64,000 bases of DNA from Constrictibacter sp. MBR-5 (GCF_040549485.1 NZ_JBEPTK010000001.1:558001-622000), one strand, 5' to 3'; shown: positions 1-9,441, counted from the first letter of the stretch. The notes: generated from the sequence alone by a model not told the origin. Numbers and translations are program-made.

Positions 1-766
1 CGATCAGGCCGCCGATCAGGAAGGCGGCCTCGATGCCGATGATGGTGACGACCGGCAGCACGGCGTTCCGCAGCGCGTGGTGGTAGTTGACCGACTTGTC
101 GGAAGCCCCCTTTGATCGCGCCGTGCGGATGTAGTCCTGGCGCAGCACCTCGAGCATCGAAGACCGCGTCAGACGCATGATCAGCGCCGAACTGCGGAAG
201 CCGACCGCCGCCGCCGGTATGGCGTACATCACGAGTTCGTCCCAGAAGGGCTGCGGCTCCCGGGTGTAGATCGGGATGGTGCCGAAGAACTGGACGAAGA
301 ACATCAGGATCAGCAGCGCCAGCCAGAAGGACGGCAACGACAGGCCGCTCAGACTCACGACCCGCAGGAAATAGTCCATCTTCGTGTCCTGGCGCACGGC
401 GCTGATGACGCCCAGCGGCACGCCCAGGATGATCGAGAAGGCCAGCGCCAGCCCGGCCAGCTTCGCCGTGATCGGAATGCGCGGCAGGATCTCGTCCAGG
501 GTCGAGCGCTCGGACACGTAGGAAAAGCCGAGATCGCCCTGCATCATGCCGCCGATCCAGCTGAGATACTGGAAGACGATCGGCTTATCGAGGCCGAGAT
601 CGGCCTCGATCTGCGCCTTGGCCGCGGGGTCGATGAAGCCGGCAGAGTCGAACAGGATGTCCGCGATGTTGCCCGGCACGAGCCGCAGCATCACGAAGAT
701 GATCACGGACATTCCGAACAGCGTCACCGCCATCAGGAAGAAGCGCCTGATCAGGTAAGGTATCAC
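1..766 (-). CDS. ABC transporter permease, DppB/OppB type (partial)
   Basis: Inner-membrane permease of a peptide/nickel-type ABC importer. The readable part, about 255 residues, starts VIPYLIRRFFLMAVTLFGMS and shows the DppB-type N-terminal membrane segment followed by the PGNIADILFD region, several further hydrophobic segments, and the coupling loop around SSMLEVLRQDYIRTARSKGAS that contacts the ATPase. The C-terminus lies outside the window. The chosen start is a GTG at 766, because AGGAG sits a few bases upstream and the family N-terminus begins there. It lies 138 bases downstream of the family-5 binding-protein gene on the same strand, so the two probably form one importer. A DppC-type permease and ATPases should follow beyond the edge. 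Confidence 0.9.
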   Translation of the reverse strand, partial: MIPYLIRRFFLMAVTLFGMSVIIFVMLRLVPGNIADILFDSAGFIDPAAKAQIEADLGLDKPIVFQYLSWIGGMMQGDLGFSYVSERSTLDEILPRIPITAKLAGLALAFSIILGVPLGVISAVRQDTKMDYFLRVVSLSGLSLPSFWLALLILMFFVQFFGTIPIYTREPQPFWDELVMYAIPAAAVGFRSSALIMRLTRSSMLEVLRQDYIRTARSKGASDKSVNYHHALRNAVLPVVTIIGIEAAFLIGGLI

Positions 767-785
767 CGTACTGCTCCTGGGCGGA

Positions 786-807
786 CGTCCCCATCGTTCG
801 TGGGGAC
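786..807 (-). other. stem-loop before permease start
   Basis: GTCCCC and GGGGAC arms enclose a short loop just upstream of the GTG start of the permease. No T-tract follows on either strand. With the second hairpin at 873-894 it fills most of the binding-protein/permease gap. Confidence 0.45.
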
Positions 808-872
808 GCCGCGAAGTCGGTTACCAGGGCGGTGCGGGACGGCGTGTCGCAGGACCGTCCCCACCGAATGCG

Positions 873-894
873 CCGGGCGGGAATGCCCGCCCGG
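873..894 (-). other. perfect 9-bp stem-loop after binding-protein gene
   Basis: CCGGGCGGG and CCCGCCCGG form a perfect 9-bp stem with an AATG loop, beginning 11 bases after the stop codon of the binding-protein gene. The absence of a T-tract argues against full intrinsic termination. In solute-importer operons such a hairpin often protects the 3' end of the binding-protein message, so that it outnumbers the permease message. That role is inferred here. Confidence 0.55.
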
Positions 895-904
895 ACGTTT
901 CGAC

Positions 905-2509
905 CTACTTTCGGTCGGCCAGCCAGACGTTGTCGTACCGGAAGCCGTTGTAGGAGCTGTTGGCCGAGGTCGTCAGGTTCTTCACCCAGGGCTGAAAGCA
1001 GGTCGCAGAACGGGCGTGATAGATGACCGGGCGCGCCGCATCTTCCTGCAGCTGCTTGTCGATCTCCCACACCAGCTTCTTGCGCTTCTCGATGTCGGTT
1101 TCCATCGACTGCTCGTCGAACTTCTTCTCGAGCTCCGGATTGCAGTACTGCGTGTAGTTACGCTCCGAGTCGCACTTGAAGTTCTCGTAGAAGGCGACAT
1201 CGGGATCGTCGACGCCGATGCCGGTCAGGTTCATGCCGACCGTGTAGTCCTTCCGCGCGACCTTGGCGTGCCAGAGGCTCGTCTCGACCACCTCCAGCTC
1301 GGCATCCATGTAGATGTCCTTCAGCTGGTCGATCAGAATGACGGCCGGGTCGCGGTAGATCGCAATGTTGCGCGTCGAGACCTTGATCGGCAGCCGCTTG
1401 TCCGGACCATAGCCCAGCTCTTCCATCAGCTTGCGTGCCTCGGCACGGTTCTTCTCGACGTTTTTGCCGTAGCCGGCGACGGTCTCGAGGACCTCCGGAG
1501 GCATGCCCCACACGCCTTCCGGCGGCGGCAGCATCATGCCGCCCTGGTCGTCGTTGCCTTCGCTGATGATGTCGATGAAAGCCTGCCGGTCGAGCGCCAG
1601 CATCATGGCGCGCCGCATCTTCGGGTCGTTGAAGGGCGGCTTCTCGGCATTGACGATCAGGTTGCGGTTGACGTTGGTCGGCCGCACCTCGCAGATCGCG
1701 TCCGGCGCCTGCGACTTCACGTCCTTAAGCATCGGAATGGTGATGTCGGTCGTGTACGTCATGTCGAAGTCGCCGGCGACGAACGCCAGCATGCGGGTCG
1801 ACCGGTTCTTGATGATCGTGAACTCGATCCCGTCGAGATAGGGCCTGCCCTTCTGCCAGTAGTCCGGGTTCTTCGTGAGCTTGATGTACTCGTTCTGCTT
1901 GAACTCGACGAACTTGAACGGCCCGGTACCGATCGGCTTGGTCCGCATCTCCGCCGGGGTCACATGGCACGGATAGACCGGCGTGTAGCCCGATGCGAGG
2001 AGCGCGATGAACGACGGCTGGCGCCGCTTCAGGTTGAACGTGACCTCATGGTCGCCGTTCGTCGTGACCTCGTCGAGATTGTGATACCAGACCTTGCGCG
2101 GGTTCTTGCGCAGCTTGGCGTCGCCCTTGCCCTGGACGAGATCGAAGGTGCACTTCACGTCCTTCGCGGTGAACGGCTTGCCGTCGTGCCACTTCACGCC
2201 TTCGCGGAGCTTGAACTTCAGCTTCTTTCCGTCGTCTTCCCAGGTCCAGCTCTCGCCGAGGTCAGGAACGATAGTGTCGAGGCTGCCGATGGGCTTCAAC
2301 TGGTCGAAGATGACCAAGTTGTTCATCACGCTCATCATCGGCATGACGGTCGAGTTCGTCGCCTCCTCGTGGATAGAAAGCGACGGCGGCGAATCACGAT
2401 GATAGATCTTGAAAATACCGCCGGACTTCTGCGCCAGTGCCGGCTGCACGATGCTCATGGCGCCCAGAACCGGGACCACCAGGGCAAGCGTCTTCGCTCC
2501 ACGTCTCAT
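905..2509 (-). CDS. ABC transporter substrate-binding protein, family 5
   Basis: Periplasmic binding protein of a peptide/nickel/opine-type ABC importer, 534 residues. The chosen ATG at 2509 has GGGAGG about ten bases upstream and begins a clear signal peptide (MRRGAKTLALVVPVLG, cleavage near PALAQ-KSGG). A reading frame open further upstream lacks support. The SBP_bac_5 signature is visible: a GESWTWEDDGKKLKFKLREG-type strand, then WHDGKPFTAKDVKCTFD, GTGPFKFVEF and LTKNPDYWQKGRPYLDGI. It is followed on the same strand by the DppB-type permease. The ligand cannot be read from sequence. The catabolic genes upstream suggest a small organic acid or amide, but that is weak inference. Confidence 0.93.
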   Translation of the reverse strand: MRRGAKTLALVVPVLGAMSIVQPALAQKSGGIFKIYHRDSPPSLSIHEEATNSTVMPMMSVMNNLVIFDQLKPIGSLDTIVPDLGESWTWEDDGKKLKFKLREGVKWHDGKPFTAKDVKCTFDLVQGKGDAKLRKNPRKVWYHNLDEVTTNGDHEVTFNLKRRQPSFIALLASGYTPVYPCHVTPAEMRTKPIGTGPFKFVEFKQNEYIKLTKNPDYWQKGRPYLDGIEFTIIKNRSTRMLAFVAGDFDMTYTTDITIPMLKDVKSQAPDAICEVRPTNVNRNLIVNAEKPPFNDPKMRRAMMLALDRQAFIDIISEGNDDQGGMMLPPPEGVWGMPPEVLETVAGYGKNVEKNRAEARKLMEELGYGPDKRLPIKVSTRNIAIYRDPAVILIDQLKDIYMDAELEVVETSLWHAKVARKDYTVGMNLTGIGVDDPDVAFYENFKCDSERNYTQYCNPELEKKFDEQSMETDIEKRKKLVWEIDKQLQEDAARPVIYHARSATCFQPWVKNLTTSANSSYNGFRYDNVWLADRK

Positions 2510-2723
2510 AGGCCGTTTTACCTCCCGTCGACCGGAATCAGGAGGCACAACCACCAGCGTGAAGCTGGCGACGGCTATGCTCCCTGTTCGTCTTTTGATC
2601 GGGCCGCATGGGCGGCCCAACTGATTGGCGGCAATGCTGCCCGGCTACGGTCGTCCGGTCAATGTAGAAACGTATGTCTGTCCAGACATGACGGCGGGCA
2701 GCCACGCCGGCTCGCCGCTGCGG

Positions 2724-3695
2724 TCACACCGTCAGGACGATCTTGCCGAGGTGCGCGTTGGCCTTCATGCGGGCGAGCGCATCCGCTGCCTCGTCGAGCG
2801 CGAAGGTGCGGTCGATCGGCAGCGCCAGCGCCCCGCTCTCCACCGCGTCCCACAGGTCGGCCCGCATCCGGCGCACGATCTCGCGGATCTCCTCGGCCGA
2901 GCGGGTCCGGAAGGTCACGCCGATATAGTCGATGCGGCGCAGGGCGTGCAGGTCGAAGTCGAACTCGCCCTTGAAGCCGCCGAGCCGGCCGACGTTGACG
3001 ATGCGCCCGAGGATCGCGGCCGCCTGCATGTTCTGGTTGGCGACATAGCCCGAGATCTGGTCGACGATCAGTTCGACGCCCTTACCGTCCGTCGCCGCGA
3101 GCACCGCATCGACCCAGCCGGGATCGCGGGAATCGAGGGCGAGGTCCGCGCCGAATTCGGACAGGCGCGCCCGCCGCTCGGCATTGGTCGAGGTGCCGAT
3201 CACCAGCCGTGCGCCCATGTGCCTGGCGATCTTCATGCCGAGCAGGCCGACGCCGGAACTGGCGCCCTGGATCAGCACGGCGTCGCCCTTCTGCATGCGG
3301 CCGTTGGTGACGATGGCGTCGTGCATGGTCTGCAGCGCGACCGGCAGCGTCGCCGCCTGCTCCCAGCTCATGTTGTTCGCCGGCACCGGCGAGGCGCGCC
3401 CATAGTCGGTCACGGCATACTCGGCCCAACCGCCGCTGCCCGAGCACATCACCCGGTCGCCGACCTTCACGCCCGTCGCCTCGGCACCGCAGGCCACCAC
3501 CTCGCCGGCCCATTCCAGGCCGATCACTGTCCCGGCGCCGCCGATGCGGCCGTGCGCATGGCCGCTCGCCACCAGCAGGTCGGCCCGGTTCAGGCCGCAG
3601 GCGCGGACCTTGACCAGCACTTCGTTCGGCTTCGGCTCCGGCGTCGGCACGTCGCGGACGCGCACGCCCTCTTCCGTCAGTACGGCTGCTTTCAT
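2724..3695 (-). CDS. zinc-free quinone oxidoreductase-like (MDR superfamily)
   Basis: NAD(P)H-dependent oxidoreductase of the medium-chain dehydrogenase/reductase superfamily, 323 residues, most like quinone oxidoreductases. The GroES-like N-terminal domain begins MKAAVLTEEGVRVRDVPTP and includes GLNRADLL and GLEWAGEVV. The Rossmann domain carries GASSGVG and an extended IDRTFALDEAADALARM C-terminal part. I see none of the cysteine set of zinc alcohol dehydrogenases. The start at 3695 follows GGGAGA at good spacing; a longer open frame upstream runs over the DUF4197 gene and is rejected. It is the last gene of a minus-strand group, about 30 bases after the DUF4197 gene. Substrate unknown. Confidence 0.88.
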   Translation of the reverse strand: MKAAVLTEEGVRVRDVPTPEPKPNEVLVKVRACGLNRADLLVASGHAHGRIGGAGTVIGLEWAGEVVACGAEATGVKVGDRVMCSGSGGWAEYAVTDYGRASPVPANNMSWEQAATLPVALQTMHDAIVTNGRMQKGDAVLIQGASSGVGLLGMKIARHMGARLVIGTSTNAERRARLSEFGADLALDSRDPGWVDAVLAATDGKGVELIVDQISGYVANQNMQAAAILGRIVNVGRLGGFKGEFDFDLHALRRIDYIGVTFRTRSAEEIREIVRRMRADLWDAVESGALALPIDRTFALDEAADALARMKANAHLGKIVLTV

Positions 3696-3726
3696 GTGGT
3701 CGTCTCCCTGATGGACAGCGCCGCGC

Positions 3727-4530
3727 CTAACGGCCGAACACGTCGCGGAGCAGTTCCGTGGTTCGTGCGGCGGGATTGGTACGGATCGCGGCTTCCTGCT
3801 CGGCGATGTAGTGGAAGATGCCGTCGAGAGCCTTGCCGACGACGAAATCGGTGAAATCGAAGCCGGCGGCGCCCCCGCCCGTACCGCCGCCGAGAATGCC
3901 CCCGAGGCTGCCGCCGAGACCGCCCCCGAGACCGCCGGTCGCGCTGTTGCCCAGACTCTGCACCGCAGCATTGTAGGTCTGCACGGCGCCGACGTCGGCC
4001 AGCGCGCTGTCGACGATCGGCCGGAAGGCCTCGGTCAGCGGCTGCGTGGTCGTGCGCTTGAAATAGCGCGTCGCGGAATCCTTCGGTCCCGTTACGATGC
4101 CCCTGGCGTCGGTGACGGTCATCGCCGCGACGGCGTCGCCGAAGATGTCGGCTGCCCGGGGAGCCGCCGCCTCGGCCGCCCGGTTCATGCGCAGTTCCAG
4201 GTCGTCGAGCGTCTGCGACATGCCCATCGCCGCCATGGCCTTGCGCGCCGTTTCCAGGAAGCCCGGCAGCGGGATGCGGATCTTCGGGTCGCCATAGTAG
4301 CCGTCGGTGCGCCCGACCTGGGACACGGTTCGCGATGTCGCGACGCGCAGCGCCTCGCGCAGGCCGGAGTCGGCGCGGCTCTCGGACAGGCCCGCAGCGA
4401 TCGAGCCGCCGCCCCCCGACGACGGGCTGCCCAGGAGGCTGCGGCCCTTCTCGAGCAGATTGCCCTGCGCCGCGGCGGGCACGGACCAGCCGAGCAGAAA
4501 CACGACCGGCACGATCATCGCTGCACGCAT
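3727..4530 (-). CDS. DUF4197 domain-containing exported protein
   Basis: Predicted secreted or periplasmic protein of 267 residues. It starts with a signal peptide (MRAAMIVPVVFLLGWSVPAAAQG) preceded by GGGAG, which fixes the start at 4530. The body matches the DUF4197 pattern: L-E-x-G repeats near the N-terminus, then DGYYGDPKIRIPLPG, an LELRMNRAAEAAAP helix, DARGIVTGPKDSATRYFKRTT and GKALDGIFHYIAEQEAAIRTNP. A glycine-rich stretch (GGLGGGLGGSLGGILGGGTG) interrupts it at about residues 185-210. Function of the family is unknown. It sits between two oxidoreductase genes without obvious functional link. Confidence 0.85.
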   Translation of the reverse strand: MRAAMIVPVVFLLGWSVPAAAQGNLLEKGRSLLGSPSSGGGGSIAAGLSESRADSGLREALRVATSRTVSQVGRTDGYYGDPKIRIPLPGFLETARKAMAAMGMSQTLDDLELRMNRAAEAAAPRAADIFGDAVAAMTVTDARGIVTGPKDSATRYFKRTTTQPLTEAFRPIVDSALADVGAVQTYNAAVQSLGNSATGGLGGGLGGSLGGILGGGTGGGAAGFDFTDFVVGKALDGIFHYIAEQEAAIRTNPAARTTELLRDVFGR

Positions 4531-4637
4531 GAGCCACTCCCGGGATGAGGTTTTACGGGCGCGAGCCTCGCACCGCCGTACCGCGAGGGCAAGGCGGCGG
4601 CGCATCCGTACCGCCCCTTCCCTCGCCGGTCTCGGCT

Positions 4638-5693
4638 CTACCCCTGCATGCCGAGCCGCTCGGTCACGCCGTAGCCGTCGGCCAAACCCTTGAGCTCGGC
4701 CCAGGTCTTGTCCTCGATGTCGAGTCCCTCGCTACCGCGCTGGGTCGCGCGATTGTGCTCGACCTCGCCCGGATAGAGCACCTGCTTGGTGTCGGCGTCG
4801 GTCGGCGTGGCCTTCAGATACTCGGCGAACTCCGTCACCTCGCGCTTGAAGGTCGCGAGCGGCCGGAACGCCTCGACGTTGAAGACCGCCATGAAGCAGC
4901 CGTCATTGTGCTTGCCCGTCGGTTCGACGCCGAAGCCCAGGCCGGGAAGGATGCCCGACAGGATCTCGACGATCGCCGACAGGCCGTAGCCCTTGTAGCC
5001 CTCGCTGCCGCCGAGCGGCAGCAGCACGCCGCCCTGCCCCAGAGCCCGCGGATCGGTCGTCTGCCTGCCGTCCTTGTCGAGCAGCCAGCCGGCCGGGATC
5101 GGCGTGCCGCGCGCCGCCGCAACCTTCAGCTTGCCGGCCGCAGCGGCCGAGGTCGCCATGTCGATGAACAGCGGCCCCTCCAGCTCCGACGGCACGGCGA
5201 CGGAGATGGGATTGGTGCCGAGGCGCGGCTCGCGTCCGCCGAAGGGCGCCACCTGCTTGGGCGCGCGGCCCGAATCTGCCGTCATGATGGCGATCATGCC
5301 GGCCTTGGCCGCCATCAGCGGATAGTCGGCGACGCGGCCGACATGACTCTGGCGGAAGACGGTGCAGGCGGCGACGTTGGATTTGCGCGCCTTCTCGATG
5401 GTCAGGTTCATCGCATGCTCGCTGACCACGTAGCCGAAGCCCCAGTTGCCGTCGATCACGGTGGTGGTCGGCGACTCCTGCACGATGTCGATCGGCGCGC
5501 CGGGCACGATGTGCCCCTTCTTCACCCGGTCGATATAGACGGGGATCTGGATGATGCCGTGCGAATCGTGCCCGGCGAGGTTGGCGCCGATGCAGTGGCG
5601 CGCCACGACCTCCGCCTCGTGGGCGCTGGCGCCGGCGCATTGCAGCAGCGTGTCGGCGATCACCGTCGCGCGGTCGGCCATTACGATGGGCAT
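4638..5693 (-). CDS. malate/L-lactate dehydrogenase family oxidoreductase
   Basis: NAD(P)-dependent 2-hydroxyacid dehydrogenase of the Ldh_2 (YlbC/AllD/ComC) family, 351 residues. The conserved SHGIIQIPVYIDRVKKG with its active-site histidine lies near residue 50, followed by GNWGFGYVVSEHAMNL, RQSHVGRVADYPLMAA, GTNPISVAVP, DMATSAAAAGKLKVAAARG and GSEGYKGYGLSAIVEIL. Start chosen at 5693 with GGGAGA upstream. About 40 bases separate it from the upstream amidohydrolase gene on the same strand, so the two probably share a transcript and a catabolic pathway. The exact 2-oxoacid/2-hydroxyacid pair is not readable. Confidence 0.92.
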   Translation of the reverse strand: MPIVMADRATVIADTLLQCAGASAHEAEVVARHCIGANLAGHDSHGIIQIPVYIDRVKKGHIVPGAPIDIVQESPTTTVIDGNWGFGYVVSEHAMNLTIEKARKSNVAACTVFRQSHVGRVADYPLMAAKAGMIAIMTADSGRAPKQVAPFGGREPRLGTNPISVAVPSELEGPLFIDMATSAAAAGKLKVAAARGTPIPAGWLLDKDGRQTTDPRALGQGGVLLPLGGSEGYKGYGLSAIVEILSGILPGLGFGVEPTGKHNDGCFMAVFNVEAFRPLATFKREVTEFAEYLKATPTDADTKQVLYPGEVEHNRATQRGSEGLDIEDKTWAELKGLADGYGVTERLGMQG

Positions 5694-5733
5694 GTGTGTC
5701 GTCTCCCTGTGGGGTCGCGTCTGGCGTGCATGA

Positions 5734-6768
5734 TCACGCGAGACGATAGAAGCGGGTGGCCGTGTCGTGGAAGAGGGCGGCCTTCTCCTCGGCCGATGCG
5801 CCTGCGGCGATACGCTTGAACGCGTTCCAGAGGTTGGCGTAGCCGCAGGATTCCTTGTCGACGGGGAAGTTGCTCTCGAACATCGCCCGCTCGGGGCCGA
5901 ACGCTTCGATCGCCGTCTCGACGAACGGGCGCCAGGCTGCCGCCAGGTCCTCAGACGACGGCGCCCGGTCGCGCGTGTGGAAGTCGAAGCCGCAGATCTT
6001 CATGCCGAGGCCGCCGAGCTTCACGTGGACGTTCGGATGGGCGGCGACTCGCTCGATGCCCGCCTTCCAGTCGGCGAAGACGGCATCGCGCCGCCCGGCA
6101 TAAGGTCCGGCGCCGAGCGGCCCGCCCACATGGTTCAGCACGATCGGCTGGTCCGGAAAGGCGGCCGCGAGGTCCGCGACCTCCTGCAACTGCGGATGGT
6201 ACAGCCACGCCTCGAACGTCAGGCCGTGCGCCGCCAGCCTGCCGAACCCCTCGCGGAAGTTCGGATCGCTGTAGACGTCGCCCGGCGAGCCGGTGTGGTT
6301 GTCGTGGATCGCGTCCGATGCATCCCAGCTGGCCGAGTGGCGGATCCCGCGGAACCGACCGTTGCCGGCGGCGACGTGCGCCGCGAGGACCGCCTCCACG
6401 GCCGCGCCGAGCCGCAGGTCGGCATGGCCGACGATCCCGGCACAGGCGCGCGTGCCGCCATAGGCGCCGCTCGCCGACATCGCCGCCGCGCCGTTCACGA
6501 ATTCCGTCTCGCCGATCGGGCGCATCGCCACCGGCCCGGCCGCCCGGTAGAAGGACCGGCACTCGATGAAGACGGTGCTCTCGATCCGATGGCCCTCGGC
6601 GCAGTCCGCGACGAGGTCGGGTAGCATGTAGCGGTGGCCGCCGCGCCGGTCCCAGAGGTGGTGGTGCGGGTCGCAGATCGGCAGGTCCGGCTCCAGCGCC
6701 GGCTCGCGCGTCTCCGCCAGCCAGGCCTCTCGGGTGCCGGCGAACGCCGTGCCGCCTTGGGTCGTCAT
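5734..6768 (-). CDS. amidohydrolase family protein (amidohydro_2)
   Basis: Metal-dependent hydrolase/lactonase of the amidohydrolase-2 family, 344 residues, related to 2-pyrone-4,6-dicarboxylate lactonase and L-fuconolactonase types. The metal site HxH is in LPICDPHHHLWD near residue 35. Further conserved parts are GFGRLAAHGLTFEAWLYHPQ, PIVLNHVGGPLG and the C-terminal MFESNFPVDKESCGY. Start at 6768 is preceded by GAGGAAG. It is the first gene of the minus-strand group and is divergent from the MscS gene across about 240 bases. With the Ldh-like enzyme downstream it suggests sugar-acid or lactone breakdown; the substrate is inferred only. Confidence 0.88.
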   Translation of the reverse strand: MTTQGGTAFAGTREAWLAETREPALEPDLPICDPHHHLWDRRGGHRYMLPDLVADCAEGHRIESTVFIECRSFYRAAGPVAMRPIGETEFVNGAAAMSASGAYGGTRACAGIVGHADLRLGAAVEAVLAAHVAAGNGRFRGIRHSASWDASDAIHDNHTGSPGDVYSDPNFREGFGRLAAHGLTFEAWLYHPQLQEVADLAAAFPDQPIVLNHVGGPLGAGPYAGRRDAVFADWKAGIERVAAHPNVHVKLGGLGMKICGFDFHTRDRAPSSEDLAAAWRPFVETAIEAFGPERAMFESNFPVDKESCGYANLWNAFKRIAAGASAEEKAALFHDTATRFYRLA

Positions 6769-7006
6769 GGTCGCTTCCTCGTCGCTTTTGTCGAAGCATA
6801 GGCCGCGACCGCGGCAGCGCGCGAGTGGCATCCGGCAACCGGTCCGGGAGGTCGGTCATGGAATCGCCAATATGCCCGGCCTCCATGACCTGCAACGCAA
6901 GGGTGGACGCAGCGGGCTTTGTCCCTAGGCTTAGCGCCCAATTGTTGTTCCCTCGCACGTCGTTCATCGCGGCGGAACCCGCACGTACAGGAGTCGTTTC
7001 CGGCCC

Positions 7007-9412
7007 ATGCAGTCGACGGCCAGCACTCGGCCGGCGGTGGGATCCAGCAGGCCCTTCGTCGCCCCCCTCCTCGCCCTTTTCCTGTTCCTTCTGCCCCTCG
7101 CGGCGCTGGCCCAGGTGCCTCAGCAGGCACCTCAGCAAGCGCCGCCGGCGGCGCAGCTGGACCAGACCGTCGCCGAACTGGAGGCGCTCGTCGGCACCCT
7201 CACCGACGACGCCGCGCGCGAACAGCTCGTCGGCCAGCTGCGCACGCTGATCGAGGCGCGGAAGGCGACAGCCACCCCGCAGGAGGATGCCGGCAGCGGC
7301 GCGGAATTCCTGGCACAGCTCGCCGACGAGGTCGGGCGGATCGGCCAGCAGTTCGTCGGGGCCGCGGAGTTCGTCGTCGACCTGCCGCAGATATTCACCT
7401 GGGCGACCACGGGCGCCGGCGACCCCGCCACGCGCAAGGCGCTGTGGGATTTCGCGACGGCCCTGGTGGTCGTCCTGGCGGCCGCCATCGCCACCGAATG
7501 GATGGTCCGCCGCGTCCTGCTCCGGCCGCGGCGCGCGGTGGAGAGCCGCCACCACGATCGGCTCGTCGTCCGCCTGTCCTTCGTCGCCGTGCGGCTGATC
7601 CTGGACCTGCTTCCGGTGCTGGCGTTCGCCCTGGTGGCGCATGCCGCCATGGCCTTCCTCGATCCGCCCTGGCGCATCCGCCTAGCGGTGCTGGCGCTGG
7701 TGCAGGCGAACGTGATCGTGCGGCTGATCGGGGTCGCCGCCCGGTCGCTGCTCGCCCCGGAGTTCGCGTCGCTGCGCCTGCTCGGCGTCGGCGACCAGAC
7801 AGCCCAGTACATCTACATCTGGGTCCGCCGCATCGCGGCCGTCGCGGTTTACGGCTACTTCTTCATCGAGGCGCTCTACGCCCTCGGCGCGCCGTACGAC
7901 GTCTACACGGTGATGCTGAAGCTGCTCGGCTTCGTGGTCACCGTGCTGATGATCGTCCTCATCCTGCAGAACCGCGCGGCGGTGGCGGCGGCGATCCGCG
8001 GCACGGGGCAGAGCGGCGGCATGCGCACGCTGCGCGCGCGCTTCGGCGACGTGTGGCACGTCTTCGCGATCACCTATGTCGTCGTGGTCTTCGCCATCTG
8101 GGCCGTGCAACTCGAACAGGGCTTCTCCTTCCTGTTCCGGGCGACGCTGCTGACGGTCGGTGTTCTGCTTCTCTCCCGGCTGATCGCCGCCATCGTCCGG
8201 CAGCTGCTCGAACGCGGCTTCGCCATCAGCCCCGACGTCAAGACCCGCTACCCAGGCATCGAGGAGCGGGCGAATCGCTACGTGCCGGTCCTGCGCTGCA
8301 TCCTGCTCGGCACGGTGTATGCCGTGACCGTGCTGGCGCTGCTGGAGGTCTGGGGCCTCGACGCCTTCGGCTGGGTCGCATCCGAGTCCGGCCGGCACGT
8401 CGTCGGCGGCGCGGCGAAGATCGTCATCGTCGTGTTCATCGCCCTGGTGGCCTGGGCACTGCTCAGCGCCGCCATCGAGCGCTACCTGAACAGCGCCGAC
8501 ATGGACGGCAACGTCATCCAGCGCAGCCAGCGGGTCCGCACCCTGCTGCCGCTGATGCAGAAGACCGCGTTCGTCGGCATCACGATCATCGCCGGGCTGA
8601 TCGTCCTGTCGGAGATCGGCATCGACATTGGTCCGCTGCTCGCCGGTGCCGGCATCATCGGCCTCGCCGTCGGCTTCGGCGCGCAGACGCTGGTGAAGGA
8701 CATCATCACCGGCATCTTCATCCTGGTGGAGAACCAGTTCTCGGTCGGCGACGTGGTCAATGTCGGCGGCAACGGCGGTCTGGTCGAGGCCATCTCGATC
8801 CGAACGATCCGGCTGCGCGGCTACGACGGGACCGTCTTCACCGTGCCGTTCAGCGAGGTCGGCTCGACCGCCAACCTGACCAAGGAATTCTCCTACTACG
8901 TCGCCGACGTCGGCGTCGCCTATCGGGAGGACACCGACCAGGTGGTCGCGGTGTTGCGCGCCATCCTGGACGAGATGATCGCCGACCCCGACTTCGGCTC
9001 GAAGATCCTGGCGCCGCTCGACGTCGCCGGGGTCGACAAGTTCGACGAGTCCGCCGTCATCGTGAAGGTCCGCATCAAGACGCTGCCCATCCAGCAGTGG
9101 GGCGTCGGGCGGGAGTTCAATCGCCGGATGAAGAAGAAGTTCGACGAGTTGGGTATCGAGATCCCCTTCCCGCACCGCACGATCTACTTCGGCGTGGACA
9201 AGAGCGGCGGTGCCCCGCCAGCGCGGATCCAGGTCGACGATCGCGCCCGCACGCTCGCGTCGGCGCAGACCGTGGCGCTTCCCGGAAAGGACGCCACGGG
9301 CTCCGGCGACGGCACGGAATCCGGTACCCGGGCGGGCACCGGCTCGGGCACCGCTACCGGTTCCGCCGCCCCGAACGCGAACGACGGTCCGGACACGGAG
9401 CCCGCGCGCTGA
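7007..9412 (+). CDS. large mechanosensitive channel, MscS family
   Basis: Inner-membrane channel that releases solutes under osmotic downshock, 801 residues. A signal peptide (LLALFLFLLPLAALAQVPQQ) leads to a periplasmic N-terminal part of about 110 residues, then roughly ten hydrophobic segments. The MscS core starts near residue 540 with GPLLAGAGIIGLAVGFGAQT and continues LVKDIITGIFILVENQFSVGD, then the beta domain (VRIKTLPIQQWGVGREFNRR) to about residue 730. This multi-helix architecture is the MscK/YbdG-like large class rather than the small 280-residue MscS. The tail (about 745-801) is low complexity and rich in Gly, Thr and Ser. AGGAG lies about 14 bases before the ATG. Confidence 0.92.
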   Translation: MQSTASTRPAVGSSRPFVAPLLALFLFLLPLAALAQVPQQAPQQAPPAAQLDQTVAELEALVGTLTDDAAREQLVGQLRTLIEARKATATPQEDAGSGAEFLAQLADEVGRIGQQFVGAAEFVVDLPQIFTWATTGAGDPATRKALWDFATALVVVLAAAIATEWMVRRVLLRPRRAVESRHHDRLVVRLSFVAVRLILDLLPVLAFALVAHAAMAFLDPPWRIRLAVLALVQANVIVRLIGVAARSLLAPEFASLRLLGVGDQTAQYIYIWVRRIAAVAVYGYFFIEALYALGAPYDVYTVMLKLLGFVVTVLMIVLILQNRAAVAAAIRGTGQSGGMRTLRARFGDVWHVFAITYVVVVFAIWAVQLEQGFSFLFRATLLTVGVLLLSRLIAAIVRQLLERGFAISPDVKTRYPGIEERANRYVPVLRCILLGTVYAVTVLALLEVWGLDAFGWVASESGRHVVGGAAKIVIVVFIALVAWALLSAAIERYLNSADMDGNVIQRSQRVRTLLPLMQKTAFVGITIIAGLIVLSEIGIDIGPLLAGAGIIGLAVGFGAQTLVKDIITGIFILVENQFSVGDVVNVGGNGGLVEAISIRTIRLRGYDGTVFTVPFSEVGSTANLTKEFSYYVADVGVAYREDTDQVVAVLRAILDEMIADPDFGSKILAPLDVAGVDKFDESAVIVKVRIKTLPIQQWGVGREFNRRMKKKFDELGIEIPFPHRTIYFGVDKSGGAPPARIQVDDRARTLASAQTVALPGKDATGSGDGTESGTRAGTGSGTATGSAAPNANDGPDTEPAR

Positions 9413-9415
9413 CAG

Positions 9416-9441
9416 GCAGCGACAGCAGCGACAGCAGCGAC
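9416..9441 (+). repeat. 9-bp tandem repeat
   Basis: Nearly three copies of GCAGCGACA follow directly after the MscS stop codon in the gap before the GlxA-type regulator. Short and possibly slippage-derived. Confidence 0.7.

Noticed and set aside
800-2974. Plus-strand frame of about 720 codons opposite the binding protein
   Set aside because: Shadow of the family-5 binding-protein gene, which carries a signal peptide and family motifs.
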